A stretch of DNA of 44,056 nucleotides from Nocardia araoensis NBRC 100135 (GTDB lineage: Bacteria; Actinomycetota; Actinomycetes; Mycobacteriales; Mycobacteriaceae): contig NZ_BAFR01000166.1 in assembly GCF_000308435.1 (NCBI RefSeq), positions 1-44,056 on the forward strand. The letters are read 5' to 3'. The notes beneath the pieces are model-generated. The model was not told where the DNA came from. It did not search any database and saw only the letters and a list, made by a program, of their open reading frames with translations. This document shows, piece by piece, positions 6,892-17,339 of this stretch. The stretch's first letter is position 1, and each line of letters starts with the position of its first letter. The translations under genes and the position numbers were made by a program.

Positions 6892-7746
6892 ATGATGACC
6901 AGGCCACTTCCCGCGACGCGGCATCCCGAATCGCCGGACTCCTTCGACATCGGGCGATACATCGACGGCGCGGCCGGCCTGCTCGGGGGCGTCGCGAACG
7001 TCATCATGCAGCTGAGCGCTCCTCCGGTCGGATACGGCGTGCTGGAGAGCACGGTCGACAGCGGGAACGTCATGCTGCATCCGATCAAGCGGCTGCGCAC
7101 CACATTGACCTACCTCGCCGTGGCCATGCTCGGAACCGACGAGGAACGCGCCGCCTACCGGGAAGCGGTCAACGTCTCCCATCGCCCGGTCCACTCCACC
7201 GAGTCGAGCCCGGTGCACTACAACGCCTTCGATCCCGCGCTGCAACTCTGGGTCGCGGCCTGCCTGCATTGGGGAGCGCGGGATCTGTACGAGCGCATGC
7301 ACGGCCCGATGGACGAGGCGACCGCGGACGCGTTCTACCGCCTCGGCGCCCGGCTCGGCACCACCCTCCAGATGCCCGAAGCGATGTGGCCCGCCGACCG
7401 CCGCGCATTCGCCGCGTACTGGACCGCGAATCTCGCCGCGACCAGCATCGACCCGACGGTCCGCGCCTACTTCGACGACCTCGTCGACCTGCGCATGCTG
7501 CCGCGACCCGCGCAGCTCGCCTTCGGGCGCCTACATCGCTTCTTCGTGACCGGATTGCTACCCGAGCACCTGCGCGACGAGATGGGGATGACCTGGACCG
7601 ACCGCGAGGAGCGGATACTCGGCCACATCCTGCGCGCCGTCGGAGCCACCGAGTCCCTATTGCCGCGGCCGATCCGCACGTTCCCGCTGAACGCCTACCT
7701 CCTGGACATGCGCATCCGGCGTCGACTCGGCCTCCGCCTCGTCTGA
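6892..7746 (+). CDS. MpaB-type oxygenase (DUF2236), paralogue 1
   Basis: A 284-residue member of the MpaB/latex-clearing-protein-like family (DUF2236), haem or metal oxygenases whose actinobacterial substrates are mostly unknown. Diagnostic stretches are ANVIMQLS, GVLESTVDSG, HPIKRLRTTLTY, YREAVNVSH with the putative haem-region His, YNAFDPALQLWVAACL and TGLLPEHLRDEMGMTWT. I choose the ATG at 6892 because GAGG lies six bases before it and because the -10-like element and dyad occupy the region used by longer starts. It is about two-thirds identical by eye to the gene at 9379, and it opens an accessory cassette not found here in mycobacteria. Confidence 0.88.
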   Translation: MMTRPLPATRHPESPDSFDIGRYIDGAAGLLGGVANVIMQLSAPPVGYGVLESTVDSGNVMLHPIKRLRTTLTYLAVAMLGTDEERAAYREAVNVSHRPVHSTESSPVHYNAFDPALQLWVAACLHWGARDLYERMHGPMDEATADAFYRLGARLGTTLQMPEAMWPADRRAFAAYWTANLAATSIDPTVRAYFDDLVDLRMLPRPAQLAFGRLHRFFVTGLLPEHLRDEMGMTWTDREERILGHILRAVGATESLLPRPIRTFPLNAYLLDMRIRRRLGLRLV

Positions 7747-7857
7747 AGCCAAGCCCGTTTCACGTCAGTTATCACTGGGCAATCGCATCTCGTATTCCTG
7801 ATCGTGCCTGTCCAGCGCCGTCCGACGCGACGTGGCGCCACCAGCCAGGAGGAAACG

Positions 7858-8577
7858 ATGGGCTACCGAATGACGTTCACCGCGTTGATCGCCTGCGGGT
7901 TCCTGGCGCTGTCCGCGCCGGTCGCCGGTGCCGAGGAGACCGCCGAAACCGAGGTCGCCGCAGTGCCGCCGCGCACGGCGATCTCCGTACGCACCGCGGT
8001 CGGCTTCGGCTGGGGGACGCCGAACGAACACGAGTCACGCTCGAGTCTGTCGCTGTCCAAACTCTTCCTCGCCGACTACGCCCTGCGCCACGGCGACGGC
8101 TCGCCCGAAGACCGAATGCTGGGCGAGCGAATGATCCGCTACTCCGACGACGGCGCGGCGACCGCGATGGAGGCCAAGTATCCCCAAGCCATCGCGGCCA
8201 TCGCCGCCGAGTACGGCTTGGCCGAGACGGTGCCGGGGCCCGGCTGGGGCGCGGGTGCGACCAGCGTCGCGAACGTGTCCGACTTCCTGGCCGCCAAACT
8301 GCGCACCGATCCCGGATCACCGATCTTCGAATGGATGGCCGCCGCGGGATCGACGGCGCAGGACGGCACCGAACAGGATTGGGGCACCGCCCGGTGGCCG
8401 TTCGTCCAGGGCACCAAATGGGGCTGGTCGGATTTCGGCGAGCCGGAGGTCGCCTCCGCGTCCTTCGGGCCGGGTTTCGCGGTGACCGCGCACACCCACG
8501 GAACCGCGGCCGAGCAGACCGCCGACGTGATGGCCGCGCTCGGCGCCATGCTCTTCGGTCTTCCGCAGCACCGCTGA
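7858..8577 (+). CDS. Secreted beta-lactamase-like / serine hydrolase-like protein
   Basis: A 239-residue protein from the ATG at 7858, chosen for the ideal AGGAGG five bases upstream. Residues 1-25 form a Sec signal peptide (hydrophobic core FTALIACGFLALSAPVAG, cleavage after AGA). The mature part carries the order of motifs of the penicillin-recognising fold: S65-L-S-K68 as SxxK, Y95-S-D-D as the SDN counterpart, and K187-W-G as the KTG counterpart. The third motif is degenerate, so lactamase activity is doubtful; many actinobacterial relatives are uncharacterised. It lies 111 bp after the first MpaB gene in the same direction and may be cotranscribed. The fold call is motif-based; the function is unknown. 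Confidence 0.7.
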   Translation: MGYRMTFTALIACGFLALSAPVAGAEETAETEVAAVPPRTAISVRTAVGFGWGTPNEHESRSSLSLSKLFLADYALRHGDGSPEDRMLGERMIRYSDDGAATAMEAKYPQAIAAIAAEYGLAETVPGPGWGAGATSVANVSDFLAAKLRTDPGSPIFEWMAAAGSTAQDGTEQDWGTARWPFVQGTKWGWSDFGEPEVASASFGPGFAVTAHTHGTAAEQTADVMAALGAMLFGLPQHR

Positions 8578-8578
8578 G

Positions 8579-9211
8579 TCAGCGCACCCGGAAGGACACC
8601 ACCACGTGATCGCGCGCGAACTGCCGGATCGACACGTCATCGCCGAGCGGGATGACGGTCTGCGGCGTCAGCGCCAGTGACAGCGCCGTGCGGGCGATCA
8701 TCTCGGCCAACGGCTCCGGATCGTATTCCGGCAGCTTGCCTTCCCGCTGCAACCGCGTGATGAACTCCGCGAGGTAATCCCGGCCGAGTTCGATGACCGG
8801 CGCCCCTTGGGTGGTGAGGTAGGGCAGCACGAGTTCGGGCTCGGTAGCCAGCAGCCGGTGGATCAGCTGATTGCCGCGCAGACCGTTGATGAACGCGGCG
8901 AACAATTCGACGATCTGGTCCTCGGCGCTGGCGTCCCGGTCGACCTGGCGCTGGAGCGCGGCGTCGACATCCTCGATGAACTCGCGCGTCTGCCGCAGCC
9001 CGACGGCCCGGATCAGATCGGACTTGCTCGCGAAGCGGCGGTAGAGCGTGGCCAGGGACAATCCGCCGCGCCGCGCCACTTCCACCATGCTGGTGCGTTT
9101 GATACCGAAGTCGAGGAACGCCAGCAGCGCCGCGTCGAGCACTCGCGCCTGATTGCGATCCTCCGGGGCAGCGCTGCGCACCAACGGCAGCAGTCTGGTC
9201 AGCCTGGCCAT
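8579..9211 (-). CDS. TetR/AcrR family transcriptional regulator
   Basis: A 210-residue one-component repressor-type protein. The N-terminal DNA-binding domain runs RVLDAALLAFLDFGIKRTSMVEVARR and GGLSLATLYRRFASKSDLIRAV (helix-turn-helix near residues 20-65), followed by an all-helical ligand domain. The ATG at 9211 is preferred over starts further upstream because TAGGGT ends five bases before it, and the extra N-terminal residues of a longer frame are not family-like. It converges on the secreted lactamase-like gene with one base between stops, and diverges from the second MpaB gene. It most likely controls the MpaB genes through the shared TGAGAA-N15-TTCTCA dyads. Confidence 0.9.
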   Translation of the reverse strand: MARLTRLLPLVRSAAPEDRNQARVLDAALLAFLDFGIKRTSMVEVARRGGLSLATLYRRFASKSDLIRAVGLRQTREFIEDVDAALQRQVDRDASAEDQIVELFAAFINGLRGNQLIHRLLATEPELVLPYLTTQGAPVIELGRDYLAEFITRLQREGKLPEYDPEPLAEMIARTALSLALTPQTVIPLGDDVSIRQFARDHVVVSFRVR

Positions 9212-9216
9212 ACCCA

Positions 9217-9222
9217 ACCCTA
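9217..9222 (-). promoter_or_regulatory. -10 hexamer of the TetR gene
   Basis: TAGGGT followed by five bases and the ATG at 9211, pointing to a leaderless transcript. Confidence 0.4.
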
Positions 9223-9299
9223 TCCGCGACAGCGACACGATGACACATTCAGCATCGCACATCATCAACGCGATCTTCCGCGGATTGACAGCTCCCCGA

Positions 9300-9336
9300 G
9301 TCGATGAGAAAGTTAGGCCATAATCTTCTCATCGAC
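9300..9336 (+). promoter_or_regulatory. Operator-like dyad at the second MpaB promoter
   Basis: Perfect 11-bp inverted repeat (GTCGATGAGAA at 9300-9310, complement at 9326-9336) around a 15-nt spacer. The inner arms TGAGAA/TTCTCA (9305-9331) are identical in sequence and spacing to those before the first MpaB gene. A TANNNT hexamer, TAATCT, lies at 9321-9326 and TTGACA at 9285-9290. It lies in the TetR-MpaB divergent spacer, a standard place for a TetR operator. Confidence 0.55.
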
Positions 9337-9378
9337 CGATTCTCTGGGATCGGGCGGACAGGAAAGACGAGGTCGACG

Positions 9379-10242
9379 ATGACCGCGCCGCTGCGCACCG
9401 CCGAGCACGAACCGGATCCGAGCCAGACCCTCACCCCCGAGACGGTCGCGGAGTACGTGGACGGCATCGCCGCGTTCCTCGGCGGCGCCGCCAACGTCAT
9501 CATGCAGTTGAGCCTGCGCCCGGTCGGCCGCGGCGTGTTGGAGAGCACCGTCGACAGCGGCAAGGTCACCTTGCATCCGATCAAACGGCTGCGCACCACC
9601 CTGACCTACATCGCCGTCGCACTGCTCGGATCGGACGCCGAGCGCGACGCCTACCGCGAGGCCGTCAACGTGTCGCACCGGTCGGTGCGCTCCACCGCCG
9701 CCAGCCCGGTCAAGTACAACGCATTCGACCCGAACCTCCAGCTGTGGGTCGCCGCGTGCCTGTACTGGGGCATCGATGACCTCCACACCCGGATGCACGG
9801 CCCGATGGACGACGCCACCGCCGACGCCTTCTACGCCTACGCCGCGCGACTGGGCACCACCCTGCAGATGCGGCCGGAGATGTGGCCCGCGAATCGCGCC
9901 GAGTTCCAGCGGTACTGGGACGAGAACCTGAAGCTGCGCGGCATCGAGCCGGAGCTGCGGGACTACTTCGACGGCCTGATCGACCTGAAGATGATGCCGC
10001 GACCGGTGCAGGTGGTCTTCGCCGGACTGCAGCGTTTCATCGTCACCGGCCTGCTTCCGCAGCACCTGCGCGACGAGATGGGCATGACCTGGACCGACCG
10101 CGACCAGCGGCGGTTGGACCGGCTGCTGCGGATGCTCGGGACGGTGCAGGGCCTGCTGCCCCGAGCGGCACGCATGTTCCCGCTCAACGCCTATCTGTTC
10201 GACCTGCGCAGGCGCCTGCGGCAGGGTAAGCCGCTGGTGTGA
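9379..10242 (+). CDS. MpaB-type oxygenase (DUF2236), paralogue 2
   Basis: A 287-residue DUF2236 protein, the close paralogue of the gene at 6892. It keeps all the shared blocks: GGAANVIMQLS, GVLESTVDSG, HPIKRLRTTLTY, YREAVNVSH, YNAFDPNLQLWVAACLYWG, GLLPQHLRDEMGMTWTDR and MFPLNAYLFDLRRRL. The ATG at 9379 has GAGG eight bases upstream. It is divergent from the TetR gene, with the dyad between them, and its TGA abuts the TCA of pruA's stop with no gap (10242/10243). Predicted cytosolic, with no signal peptide. The substrate is unknown; the tandem paralogy suggests either isoenzymes or a hetero-oligomer. Confidence 0.9.
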   Translation: MTAPLRTAEHEPDPSQTLTPETVAEYVDGIAAFLGGAANVIMQLSLRPVGRGVLESTVDSGKVTLHPIKRLRTTLTYIAVALLGSDAERDAYREAVNVSHRSVRSTAASPVKYNAFDPNLQLWVAACLYWGIDDLHTRMHGPMDDATADAFYAYAARLGTTLQMRPEMWPANRAEFQRYWDENLKLRGIEPELRDYFDGLIDLKMMPRPVQVVFAGLQRFIVTGLLPQHLRDEMGMTWTDRDQRRLDRLLRMLGTVQGLLPRAARMFPLNAYLFDLRRRLRQGKPLV

Positions 10243-11877
10243 TCACACCTCCATGTGCGGGTAGCGGAAGTCGACGGGCGGCACGAAGGTCTCCTTGATC
10301 GTCCGCGGCGCGACCCAGCGCAGCAGGTTCAGCGGCGAGCCCGCCTTGTCGTCGGTGCCGGAAGCGCGTGCCCCGCCGAACGGTTGCTGTCCCACCACCG
10401 CGCCCGTGGGCTTGTCGTTGACGTAGAAGTTGCCCGCCGCGAAACGCAGTGCGGCGTCGGCCTGTTCGATCGCGTACCGGTCCTGCGCGAACACCGCGCC
10501 GGTCAGCGCGTAGGGCGCCGCCGACTCCACTTCGGCGAGTATCGCGCTGTAGGAGCCGGGTTCGGCGTCGTCGTAGACGTACACCGACAGGATCGGACCG
10601 AAGTACTCGGTGGCGAACGATTCGTCGTGCGGATTGTCGGTCAGGAACACGGTCGGCCGGACGAACCAGCCTTCGCTGTCGTCGTAGGTCCCACCGACCG
10701 GGATGGCGACGCCCGCGTCGGCGGCCCGCCGGATGGCCGCCACATTCTTGTCGTACGCCCGCCGATCGATCAGCGCTCCACCGAAATTCGACAGATCCGC
10801 GACGTCGCCGTAGCTCAGCCGCTCGGCGTCGTGCAGGAACTCGTCGCCCATCGCGCGCCAGACCGACCGCGCGATATAGGCCCGCGAAGCCGCCGAGCAC
10901 TTCTGGCCCTGGTACTCGTAGGCGCCGCGAATCAGGGCGGTGCGCAGCGCGGCGGGATCGGCCGAGGAGTGCGCGACGATGAAGTCCTTACCGCCGGTCT
11001 CCCCCACCAGCCGCGGATAGCCCTGGTAGCGACCAATATTCGCGCCCACCTGCTGCCAGAGATACTGGAACGTCTTGGTGGAACCGGTGAAATGGATACC
11101 GGCCAGCCGCGGATCGGCCAATGCCACCTCCGACAACTGCACCCCGTCGCCGGTGACCATGTTGATCACGCCGGGCGGCAGGCCCGCCGCCTCCAGCAGC
11201 CGCATGGTGTGGAAGGCCGACAATGTCTGCGTCGGCGATGGCTTCCACACCACCGTGTTGCCCATCAGGGCGGGCGCGGTGGGCAGATTGCCTGCGATGG
11301 CGGTGAAGTTGAACGGTGTGATGGCGTAGACGAACCCCTCCAGCGGCCGATAGTCCATCCGGTTCCACACCCCGGCGCTGGACCTGGGCTGTTGTTCCAG
11401 GATCTCGCGCGCGAACGCGACGTTGAACCGCCAGAAGTCGACCAGCTCGCACGGCGCATCGATCTCGGCCTGCTGCGCCGATTTCGACTGTCCGAGCATG
11501 GTGGCCGCCGCGATCGTCTCCCGCCACGGCCCCGCCAGCAGGTCCGCGGCGCGCAGCAGCACCGCGGCGCGCTCCTCGAACGGCAGCGCGCGCCAACCCG
11601 GGGCGGCAGCCATCGCGGCGTCGATGGCTCCGCCCGCTTCCGAATGCGTGATGTCGGTGTAGGTCCCCAGCACGTGCCGATGGCGGTGCGGCGCGACGAT
11701 CTCGTGCCGTTCGCCCATGCCCGGCCGATGCTTGCCGCCGATGACCAGCGGCACGTCGACGGGTTCGGCGGACAGCTCGGCGAGCTTGCCGACAAGTAGC
11801 TCCCGTTCGGGACTTCCGGGCGCGTAGGAGTGCACCGGCTCGTTGCCGGGCGTGGGGACAACCGTGACAGCGTCCAT
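10243..11877 (-). CDS. pruA: L-glutamate gamma-semialdehyde (1-pyrroline-5-carboxylate) dehydrogenase
   Basis: This enzyme oxidises glutamate-5-semialdehyde to glutamate with NAD, the second step of proline catabolism. The 544-residue protein is a full-length P5C-type aldehyde dehydrogenase and matches M. tuberculosis Rv1187 throughout: PFNFTAIAGNLPTAPALMGN, HFTGSTKTF, the Glu motif LVGETGGKDF, the nucleophile in YEYQGQKCSAASRA, and PFGGARASGTDDKAGSP near the C-terminus. The ATG at 11877 lies five bases after a TAGCCT hexamer. In mycobacteria the proline dehydrogenase gene follows directly; here the 3' neighbour is the convergent MpaB gene instead, so the first step must be encoded elsewhere. 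Confidence 0.96.
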   Translation of the reverse strand: MDAVTVVPTPGNEPVHSYAPGSPERELLVGKLAELSAEPVDVPLVIGGKHRPGMGERHEIVAPHRHRHVLGTYTDITHSEAGGAIDAAMAAAPGWRALPFEERAAVLLRAADLLAGPWRETIAAATMLGQSKSAQQAEIDAPCELVDFWRFNVAFAREILEQQPRSSAGVWNRMDYRPLEGFVYAITPFNFTAIAGNLPTAPALMGNTVVWKPSPTQTLSAFHTMRLLEAAGLPPGVINMVTGDGVQLSEVALADPRLAGIHFTGSTKTFQYLWQQVGANIGRYQGYPRLVGETGGKDFIVAHSSADPAALRTALIRGAYEYQGQKCSAASRAYIARSVWRAMGDEFLHDAERLSYGDVADLSNFGGALIDRRAYDKNVAAIRRAADAGVAIPVGGTYDDSEGWFVRPTVFLTDNPHDESFATEYFGPILSVYVYDDAEPGSYSAILAEVESAAPYALTGAVFAQDRYAIEQADAALRFAAGNFYVNDKPTGAVVGQQPFGGARASGTDDKAGSPLNLLRWVAPRTIKETFVPPVDFRYPHMEV

Positions 11878-11882
11878 ACCTC

Positions 11883-11888
11883 AGGCTA
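11883..11888 (-). promoter_or_regulatory. -10 hexamer of pruA promoter
   Basis: TAGCCT followed by five bases (GAGGT) and the ATG at 11877. Either a leaderless start or a very short leader. Confidence 0.4.
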
Positions 11889-11999
11889 GCTCGCCGGGCA
11901 GGGCGCGCGCGGACGCCGACACGCCCTGCTATGCCCGTCGGATGAGGTGTTGCTGCCGGACTCCCCCGCTGCGCTCAGGCAGCAGCGACGAACGTTTCC

Positions 12000-13121
12000 T
12001 CAGCCCGCCGCCAGGCGTTCGGCCGCCGCCGCGATCCGCTCGTCGGTCGCGGTCAGCGCGATCCGTACGTGCTCGCTCGCACCGGGGCCGTAGAAGTCGC
12101 CGGGCGCGGCGAGGATGCCGCGGTCGGCGAGCCATTCCAACGTGGTCCGGCACGGCTCGCCGCGCGTCGACCACAGATACAGGCCCGCCTCGGAGTGATC
12201 GATGCGGAAACCCGCCGCCTCCAGCGCCTTCCGCAACACGTCGCGGCGGGCACGGTAGCGCTCCCGCTGGCGCGCCTCGTGCGCGTCGTCGCTGAGCGCG
12301 GCGGTCATGGCGGCCTGGATCGGGAACGGCACCATCATTCCCGCGTGCTTGCGCACTTCGAGCAGTTCCGCGACCAGCTCCGGGTCGCCCGTCACGAATC
12401 CGGCGCGGTAGCTGGCCAGATTGGAAGTCTTGGACAGCGAGTGCACGGCCAGCAGGTTGGTGTGGTCGCCGTCGCACACGTCGGGGTCGAGCAAGGAGAC
12501 GCCGCGCCCCTCCCAGGTCAGTCCCAGGTAGCACTCGTCGGAGGCGACGATGACGCCGCGCTCCCTGGCGAAGGCGACCACCTTGCGCAGATGTTCGACG
12601 CCGAGTACCCGGCCGGTGGGGTTGGACGGCGAGTTCACGTAGATCAGCGCGGGCGTCTGCGGGCCGAGCCGGGTCAATCCGTCCGCGCGCAGCACCTGCG
12701 CGCCCGCCAGCAGCGCGCCGACCTCGTAGGTGGGATAGGCGACCTCGGGAATGACCACCAGGTCGCCCGAGCCGAGCCCGAGCAGCCGGGGCAGTCCCGC
12801 GATCAGCTCCTTCGTGCCGATCGCGGGCAGCACGGCCGCGGGCTCGAGTCCGGTGATCCCGTAGCGCCGCTTCAGCGCGTCGACCGCGGCCGCGCGGAGC
12901 TCGGGGGTGCCGTGCGTGGTCGGGTAACCGGGGACCGCCGCGACGGAGTTCAACGCCGTCCGGATCAGCGGGTCGACCGGGTCGACGGGGGTGCCGACGG
13001 ACAGGTCGACGATCCCGCCGGGGTGGGCGGCCGCCCGAACCTTCACCGAAGCGATGGTGTCCCAGGGAAAATCGGGTAGCAGACTGCTGACCCGGCCACG
13101 CGGTGACACGTCAGATCTCAC
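12000..13121 (-). CDS. dapC: N-succinyldiaminopimelate aminotransferase
   Basis: DapC is the PLP enzyme that transaminates N-succinyl-2-amino-6-ketopimelate with glutamate, between DapD and DapE. The 373-residue protein is a fold-type I aminotransferase closely like M. tuberculosis Rv1178: FPWDTIASVK, DLSVGTPVDPV, the NSPSNPTGRVL substrate/PLP loop, SDECYLGLTWEG, the PLP lysine in VHSLSKTSNLASYRAGF, and GDFYGPGASEHVRIALTATDER. The GTG at 13121 overlaps the stop of fdxC (GTGA, 13118-13121); an alternative GTG at 13109 would remove four residues. The pairing with a ferredoxin gene is conserved in actinobacteria but its reason is not obvious. Confidence 0.95.
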   Translation of the reverse strand: MRSDVSPRGRVSSLLPDFPWDTIASVKVRAAAHPGGIVDLSVGTPVDPVDPLIRTALNSVAAVPGYPTTHGTPELRAAAVDALKRRYGITGLEPAAVLPAIGTKELIAGLPRLLGLGSGDLVVIPEVAYPTYEVGALLAGAQVLRADGLTRLGPQTPALIYVNSPSNPTGRVLGVEHLRKVVAFARERGVIVASDECYLGLTWEGRGVSLLDPDVCDGDHTNLLAVHSLSKTSNLASYRAGFVTGDPELVAELLEVRKHAGMMVPFPIQAAMTAALSDDAHEARQRERYRARRDVLRKALEAAGFRIDHSEAGLYLWSTRGEPCRTTLEWLADRGILAAPGDFYGPGASEHVRIALTATDERIAAAAERLAAG

Positions 13122-13441
13122 TCACTCGCCATCGGGGGCAGTTCCTTGATGAACGGCGGGTCGTAGTCGACCTTGCCGACCTTGGTCGCGCCGCCGGGCG
13201 AGCCCAGCTCGTCGAAGAAATCGACGTTGGCGTTCACGTATCCGCTCCACTGGTCCGGGGTGTCGTCTTCGTAGAAGATCGCCTCCACCGGGCACACCGG
13301 CTCACATGCACCACAGTCCACGCACTCGTCGGGATGGATGTACAGCATGCGACCGCCCTCGTAGATGCAGTCCACGGGGCATTCCTCGATGCATGCCTTG
13401 TCCTTCACGTCAACGCACGGTTCAGCGATGATGTACGGCAC
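13118..13441 (-). CDS. fdxC: 7Fe (3Fe-4S/4Fe-4S) ferredoxin
   Basis: A 107-residue bacterial ferredoxin of the seven-iron type that passes electrons to cytochromes P450 and other redox enzymes. The cluster motifs are visible near the N-terminus: C9 and C17-x3-C21 in AEPCVDVKDKACIEECPVDC, then HPDECVDCGACEPVCPVEAI, which supplies the 4Fe ligands. The acidic C-terminal half is the usual extension of actinobacterial FdxA/FdxC proteins. The GTG at 13441 has AGGAG eight bases upstream. It is the first gene of a pair with dapC. An inverted repeat (13471-13500) lies just upstream. Confidence 0.95.
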   Translation of the reverse strand: MPYIIAEPCVDVKDKACIEECPVDCIYEGGRMLYIHPDECVDCGACEPVCPVEAIFYEDDTPDQWSGYVNANVDFFDELGSPGGATKVGKVDYDPPFIKELPPMASE

Positions 13442-13470
13442 TGCCGCTCTCCTAGTCTGTCCTCGCCTGC

Positions 13471-13500
13471 GGGATAGTCCGCCCGGCGAAACCCTATCCC
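13471..13500 (-). promoter_or_regulatory. Inverted repeat GGGATAG-N16-CTATCCC upstream of fdxC
   Basis: Perfect 7-bp arms (13471-13477 and 13494-13500), 30-59 bases before the fdxC GTG, the position expected of a promoter-overlapping operator. No regulator can be named. Confidence 0.35.
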
Positions 13501-13767
13501 GGCAACCACACGTTACTACTGGTCAGCCTGTCCTAACTTCGGGGTTCACGCACGCCAACGCGAGGCGTGATTCCACTCCGCCATCCGCCCTACGCGCTCG
13601 GGACCGAGTTGTGCGAGGTAGCGCCGGAGCCCGCGGCGGCGGGCCCGGTATTACGCCGGTCCCGACCGGCCCGCGGCCGACCGGAAATCCGATCGCACCG
13701 CGGGCTCGAACCTATCGCCGTCGCCAGGACATCGGGCCGCCCAGCGCGAACCGACGCGAATTCGGTA
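13501..13767. other. fbiC-fdxC intergenic spacer
   Basis: No gene recognised. The part nearest fbiC holds two hairpins; the part nearest fdxC probably holds its promoter. Confidence 0.45.
13629..13705 (-). terminator. Two GC hairpins downstream of fbiC
   Basis: An 8-bp stem (13669-13676 with 13698-13705, GCCCGCGG) and a 6-bp stem with a 4-nt loop (13629-13634 with 13639-13644) lie 60-140 bases after the fbiC stop. Plausible terminator; no U-tract. Confidence 0.35.
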
Positions 13768-16383
<2,616 letters not shown>

Positions 16384-16494
16384 GCGCTACACATCCGGAA
16401 CTGTCTCCCTCCAGTGCTGGTTGCGGCGAAGCGGACGAGCTGCGGCTCCGTTCGCCACGGAGCCCACGCGGGGACGTGGAGCACCGTTGAGCGT

Positions 16495-16647
16495 TCACAA
16501 CTGCGCGGTACCCGAGGCTATTCCGGGGCATCGACGCCACGGATCGTGGTCCGTCCGGTGATCGTGCCGTGGCCGATGCGCCGCCGCGCCGAGCAAGATC
16601 GACATGGTGACGGCTACGCCGAGGCCGAGTCCGTGCAGACGAATCAT
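16495..16647 (-). CDS. Possible 50-residue secreted micropeptide
   Basis: An ATG at 16647, preceded at ten bases by GGAG within AGGAG, opens a 50-codon frame. It encodes a short N-terminus with two basic residues, a hydrophobic stretch (LGLGVAVTMSILLGAAA, residues 7-23) and then a His/Arg/Asp-rich tail with one Cys. This looks like a signal or anchor sequence with a small exported part. GC is high at third positions over the first two thirds. It stands alone upstream of fbiC in the same orientation and matches no family I recognise. It could be chance. Confidence 0.33.
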   Translation of the reverse strand: MIRLHGLGLGVAVTMSILLGAAAHRPRHDHRTDHDPWRRCPGIASGTAQL

Positions 16648-16841
16648 GAAGCAGATCTCCTATCGCGCACTCGACCCGGCGCCCAATCTATGTGGGAATG
16701 GTTGCCGCACAAAGGAACTCGTTCCAGCTCGGGCAATCCCCGGCCGCCTCTCGCTCACTCGGCCGCCGGGGTCCACGATGTCACCGTTCGCTCCGCTGTC
16801 GACCGCGACGGCGACCGCGTGATCGTGCAACTATTGGCAGC
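16648..16841. other. Spacer before the PH-domain operon
   Basis: Divergent control region of the micropeptide candidate and the PH-domain pair. Nothing else recognised. Confidence 0.4.
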
Positions 16842-17339
16842 ATGTCGCAGCCGCGCACGATCCTGGCCGCTCCGGCCTGGCGCCCCAGTCCGAAGGCGAA
16901 GCTCCTGTGGACCGTGCAGGCCGTCCTGGCGTGGGTGATCCCGTTCGCGGCCCTGCTCGTGTGGGCGGTGCTCGACTCCGCGCATCGCGGGTGGCAGCTC
17001 GGACTCTTCCTGGTCGCGCTCGTGCCCGCCGCGCTGAACATCGGTGTCGCGCCGTGGTGGCGGTACGCGGTGCACCGGTGGGAGGTCACCGACGATGCGG
17101 TCTACACCCGGGTCGGCTGGCTCACCCAGGAGAGCCGCGTCGCGCCGATCTCGCGGGTGCAGACCGTCGACACCGAACGCGGACCGCTCGAACGCCTGCT
17201 CGGACTGGCGACGGTCACCGTGACCACCGCCTCCTCCGCGGGTGCGGTGCAGATCAGCGCGCTCGACCTCGCGGTCGCCGAGGAAACCGTGGCCCGGCTC
17301 ACCCGGATCGCCGCGCAGCACCGGGGAGACGCGACATGA
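16842..17339 (+). CDS. PH domain-containing membrane protein (YdbS-like)
   Basis: A 165-residue protein with two N-terminal membrane spans (WTVQAVLAWVIPFAALLVWAV and LGLFLVALVPAALNIGVAPWW, residues about 20-65) followed by a bacterial PH domain (bPH2/YdbS type): YAVHRWEVTDDAVYTRVGWLTQESRVAPISRVQTVDTERGPLERLLGLATVTVTTASSAGAVQI. The ATG at 16842 starts the family-like part; longer frames upstream have random composition. Its last codons overlap the next gene's ATG (ATGA). YdbS/YdbT-type pairs occur widely in Gram-positives; their molecular role is not settled, though a link to membrane or secretion stress has been reported in Bacillus. Confidence 0.88.
   Translation: MSQPRTILAAPAWRPSPKAKLLWTVQAVLAWVIPFAALLVWAVLDSAHRGWQLGLFLVALVPAALNIGVAPWWRYAVHRWEVTDDAVYTRVGWLTQESRVAPISRVQTVDTERGPLERLLGLATVTVTTASSAGAVQISALDLAVAEETVARLTRIAAQHRGDAT

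Noticed and set aside
10255..11799. 514-codon plus-strand frame opposite pruA
   Set aside because: Complement of a well-conserved aldehyde dehydrogenase; no start signal and no family motifs.
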